From contig CAZWRV010000002.1 in the NCBI GenBank assembly GCA_964636325.1, positions 84,610-148,609 on the forward strand: a stretch of 64,000 bases of DNA, in the 5' to 3' direction. The DNA is from CAZWRV01 sp964636325. Its GTDB lineage: Bacteria; Verrucomicrobiota; Lentisphaeria; Victivallales; GWF2-50-93. The position numbers and the translations under genes were made by a program. The notes beneath the pieces are model-generated. The model searched no databases, was not told where the DNA came from, and saw nothing but the letters and a program-made list of their open reading frames with translations. Numbering within the stretch: the stretch's first letter is position 1; each line of letters begins with the position of its first letter. This document shows, in pieces, positions 61,489 through 64,000 of the stretch.

Positions 61489-63096
61489 ATGAAAATAGCG
61501 AAAGGAAACCTGCCTGAAGTCCTCTCCGTATTTTCCCTTCTGATCTTTTCCTTTACTTTCTGCTATTACTGCGGCTTGAGGGGCTTCTTTCCGCTGGACC
61601 AGTCGATAGTTTTCGACGGAGCCTGGCGGATCATACAGGGACAGGTTCCGTTCAAGGACTTTGTCTGTCCTATCGGGCCGCTCTCATTCCTGTACCAGGC
61701 CGGAATATTCTGTCTGCTTGGGACGAGCATAAGAACTTACGCGCTCGGCGCGGCGGTTTTGAACGCTGTCGCCTGCGCCGCCGTTTTTCTTATCCTGAAA
61801 AAGCTTTTCCCTAAGAGTGAAATATCTCCGTTCGCCGGGGCGCTTTTGAGCGCTGCCTTCTTCTTCCCGCCAGCGGGGACGACGTACCCGGATCAGATGT
61901 CGCTTCTGCTCTGCATGCTGTCTCTGCTGGCAATAGTGGCGGTTCCTGCGAAATCCGCAAATCCGGAGACAAGTCATACGGCTGCGCTTGTTTTCAGCGC
62001 AGGCTTCGCGGTGGCGGCAGCGTTTCTGACCAAGCAGAACTTCGCCGTGTTTTTCGCACCTCTGCCGTTAGTCCTTATCGCGGAACGGAATGGAGCCGGA
62101 TCTGCGGATTTCGCAAAGGAGGCGTCTATATTCGCCGCTGGGGCTTTGTTCTTTGCGCTGCTTTTCGCGGGCTGGCTCCTGCTGTTCTCGGATTCTGCGG
62201 ACTTCGCAAGGCATTTTTTTGAAATTCCCTCCCAGGAAGGGCTCAGGCGCATCTTTTCCGCCGGAAAGATATTCAAAGGCAGGGCGGACATGCTTAACAT
62301 CCTGCTCGTCCTCTTTTCCGGCTGCGCGGCGCTTTGCCACTTGATCAGGACGCGCCGGGACGGCAAACCGGATCCGAGGCTACGCCAGGCCGCGGACATC
62401 GCAGGATATCTGGCCGCATACACGTTCATAATGCTGAAGACCGTGAACAACAATGCCGGAAGCGGCTGGGCCTGCGTCGGGCTGCTCGGAGGCATCGGCC
62501 TGGAGCTGGGCCTGGCCGGATCGCGCCGAATATCTGCGAGATTCGCAAAAATGTTCCAGATTGCATTCATGGTCTTTCTGGCCATCCTTGCAGTGCGGGG
62601 GATTTCTGCCGCTTGGAACCGCGAGACGCACGACTTCCCGCAGGGCACAGGCTTCGAAGTCCTTCAGACCCCCGAAACCATAAAAGGCCTCGCCTGGGGT
62701 AACCCCACTTTCGCGGGAAGGATAGGCGGCGAGGCCTGCGGAATAAATAGCGCCGACCTTTCAAAGCTGGTCGGGTATCTGGCCGAATCCGACGCTAAGT
62801 TCTTCGTCTTCTGCGACTTCACCGCGCTCTACGGCCTGACCGGGAAGAATTCCCCTCAACCCCTGCTTTGGTTCCATAAGGGGCTCACATATTCCGGAAA
62901 ATACGACGAGAAGCTCGACAAATGGATCGTCGACTCGCTGGTCAAAAACAGCATTGACACCGTAATCTTCGAGGAGGCCTCCTGGTTCGGCAGCTATAGG
63001 ACGATGGACGACTTCCCGCTGTTGAAAAGCTACATCTTCGGCAATTTCGCCCGCCAGGGCGGCATAGGCATATACAACATCTATAGGCTTAAATGA
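61489..63096 (+). CDS. Polytopic membrane protein, glycosyltransferase-39-like
   Basis: A 535-residue protein with about ten membrane helices in its first 400 residues and a ~130-residue C-terminal soluble domain. The first loop, FFPLDQSIVFDGAWRIIQGQ, then VPFKDFVCPIGPLSFLYQAG, has the acidic/Tyr-containing pattern seen after helix 1 in PMT-like (GT39/ArnT-like) lipid-linked sugar transferases, where an early Asp is catalytic. Identification is by pattern only. AGGGA stands eight bases before ATG 61489. Confidence 0.65.
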   Translation: MKIAKGNLPEVLSVFSLLIFSFTFCYYCGLRGFFPLDQSIVFDGAWRIIQGQVPFKDFVCPIGPLSFLYQAGIFCLLGTSIRTYALGAAVLNAVACAAVFLILKKLFPKSEISPFAGALLSAAFFFPPAGTTYPDQMSLLLCMLSLLAIVAVPAKSANPETSHTAALVFSAGFAVAAAFLTKQNFAVFFAPLPLVLIAERNGAGSADFAKEASIFAAGALFFALLFAGWLLLFSDSADFARHFFEIPSQEGLRRIFSAGKIFKGRADMLNILLVLFSGCAALCHLIRTRRDGKPDPRLRQAADIAGYLAAYTFIMLKTVNNNAGSGWACVGLLGGIGLELGLAGSRRISARFAKMFQIAFMVFLAILAVRGISAAWNRETHDFPQGTGFEVLQTPETIKGLAWGNPTFAGRIGGEACGINSADLSKLVGYLAESDAKFFVFCDFTALYGLTGKNSPQPLLWFHKGLTYSGKYDEKLDKWIVDSLVKNSIDTVIFEEASWFGSYRTMDDFPLLKSYIFGNFARQGGIGIYNIYRLK

Positions 63097-63222
63097 GGTG
63101 ATTCGCCGTCCGGTTGCCATGCCGGTCAGGCAGGGATCAAACTCATATTTCCTAATTGTGAAGACCGATAACGCCGGTATCTGCCGGGCGGCGTACGGTA
63201 AATATTAAACAGCCCTGAAGAA

Positions 63223-63635
63223 TTGCAATTTTTTCGCTTTCTTTCAGAAAGGCTGAAGGAGCTTGGCGCGATCGGCCCGGTGCTGCAGGGCAGCATCGCG
63301 TCGATAGGCGTGAGGTGCGGCAATCCGGCCTGCAGGTGCGCGCGGGGGGAGAAGCATGTCTCGAACGTGCTCACCCGCAAGGCCGGCGGAAAGACCAAGT
63401 CGGTATACGTCCCCTCGGGCATGCTGGAGGATGCCAGGAAATGGGCAAAAGAGTTCAGGCTCGGCTCCAGGCGGCAGCTCTCGCTCGAGTGCGGGACGGC
63501 GGCGTTCCTCTCCAACCTTCTGTCGGCGTCTACGAGAAGCAGGACTGCGAGCTGAAGGCGTTCTGCAGGCTGGAGAGGAAGCTCAAGAGACATTTCCCGC
63601 ACAACCGCATATGCCTCCTGCTCGACGTGCCGTAA
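63223..63635 (+). pseudogene. Decayed DUF6788 + transposase unit
   Basis: The frame from TTG 63223 encodes RFLSERLKELGAIGPVLQGS, then VRCGNPACRCARGEKHV, AGGKTKSVYVPSGMLEDA, which is a DUF6788-type protein with its CGxxxCxC cluster. It ends at 63555. In another frame KQDCELKAFCRLERKLKRHF and HNRICLLLD match the start of the transposase that normally follows, but this stops at 63635 after ~35 residues. Shorter traces of the same unit are at 32674-32775 and 38526-38547. Confidence 0.68.
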
Positions 63636-64000
63636 AAATAAAGACCGACCAAAACGGACTCCGCTCCGACGGCTCCGACGCGCACCGATCGCACGCGGGA
63701 ACCTACCATCCATCAAGTCATACAATCATCCAGCCTCCCATTCTTTACTGCTGCAAATGCCGCACGCAAAGAGAACCCCTGAACTTCCTGGGCAACTCGC
63801 ATGATACTTTAACATTTTTGTCGCGATCTTTGCCGCTAACTTCGTCGTCTTCCGGAGGGTTGAGCCAAGCTCAACTGCGGCTCAGCACGGCTTCGCCCTC
63901 CATCGAGTTTCTGATCGACAGAACTGCGGTCACCGCAGACGGGCACTCCTCTGAAACTCACCTGAAGTAACGCAGACATTCCTGTCTGCGGCATCGCAGG
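63636..64000. other. Terminal non-coding region with a stem-loop repeat
   Basis: No gene is supported to the end of the window. It contains the second copy of the stem-loop repeat at 63841-63905, with TTGAGC/GCTCAA and GGAGGG/CCCTCC arms. Confidence 0.6.
63841..63905. repeat. Stem-loop repeat (copy 2), partner at 16579-16660
   Basis: TTCGTCGTCTTCCGGAGGGT then TGAGC-caa-GCTCA and CGCCCTCCATCGA. Both stems of copy 1 are preserved while loops differ. Confidence 0.65.

Overview
The window is a GC-rich bacterial chromosome segment, most likely from the PVC superphylum and probably Lentisphaerota (Victivallales-like). This is an inference. It rests on a pilin remnant with the FTLIELLVVIAIIAIL signature that is very abundant in those genomes, on large secreted CBM9/DUF6067-type glycan proteins, on paired FAD-dependent oxidoreductases, and on a high load of short repeats and gene fragments. 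No rRNA is present; one tRNA-Gln was found.

Region 1 (1-21000) is a carbohydrate-degradation island. The plus strand carries a 5'-truncated secreted protein, a cytoplasmic GH42 beta-galactosidase, a decayed prepilin, a secreted CBM9/DUF6067-like hydrolase, a glycerophosphodiester phosphodiesterase, a secreted GH42-like protein and a secreted protein of unknown role. A perfect 17-bp hairpin at about 14040 separates these from leftward genes: GH94 phosphorylase, two FAD-dependent oxidoreductases and an IclR regulator. A second DUF6067-like protein lies at 38612-42094.

Region 2 (21000-30000) has an exported rubrerythrin, a ferric-reductase-type flavocytochrome, an MscS channel fused to a ParB-like domain, TrmB and PtsP. 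Region 3 (29000-33000) has a truncated IS630 transposase, a PIN toxin/antitoxin pair with an operator-like inverted repeat, CobD/CbiB and tRNA-Gln. Region 4 (33000-46000) has a MetH without its reactivation domain, a PHP phosphoesterase, a Pro/Ala-rich secreted protein, the second DUF6067-like protein, two orphan Opp/Dpp ATPases and a transglutaminase-like gene broken by an in-frame TGA. Region 5 (46000-64000) has a secreted protein of about ten CarboxypepD_reg repeats, PyrG, a Xer recombinase, a 1337-residue fusion of a spermidine-synthase-like membrane protein with FMN-binding and NosR/NapH-type Fe-S modules, a DegT aminotransferase/GT2/TVP38 group, a pRiA4b ORF-3-type protein with zinc clusters, a polytopic membrane protein and a decayed transposon unit.

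A family of ~274-bp MITE-like elements with ~33-bp terminal inverted repeats runs through 21.8-42.4 kb, with four full and three partial copies. Several copies lie directly beside gene fragments (GH4, B12-radical SAM, CcdA-like, DUF6788). At least six other short repeat families, mostly palindromic, occupy intergenic gaps. The most unusual proteins are the MscS-ParB fusion and the spermidine-synthase-like/FMN-binding/Fe-S fusion.
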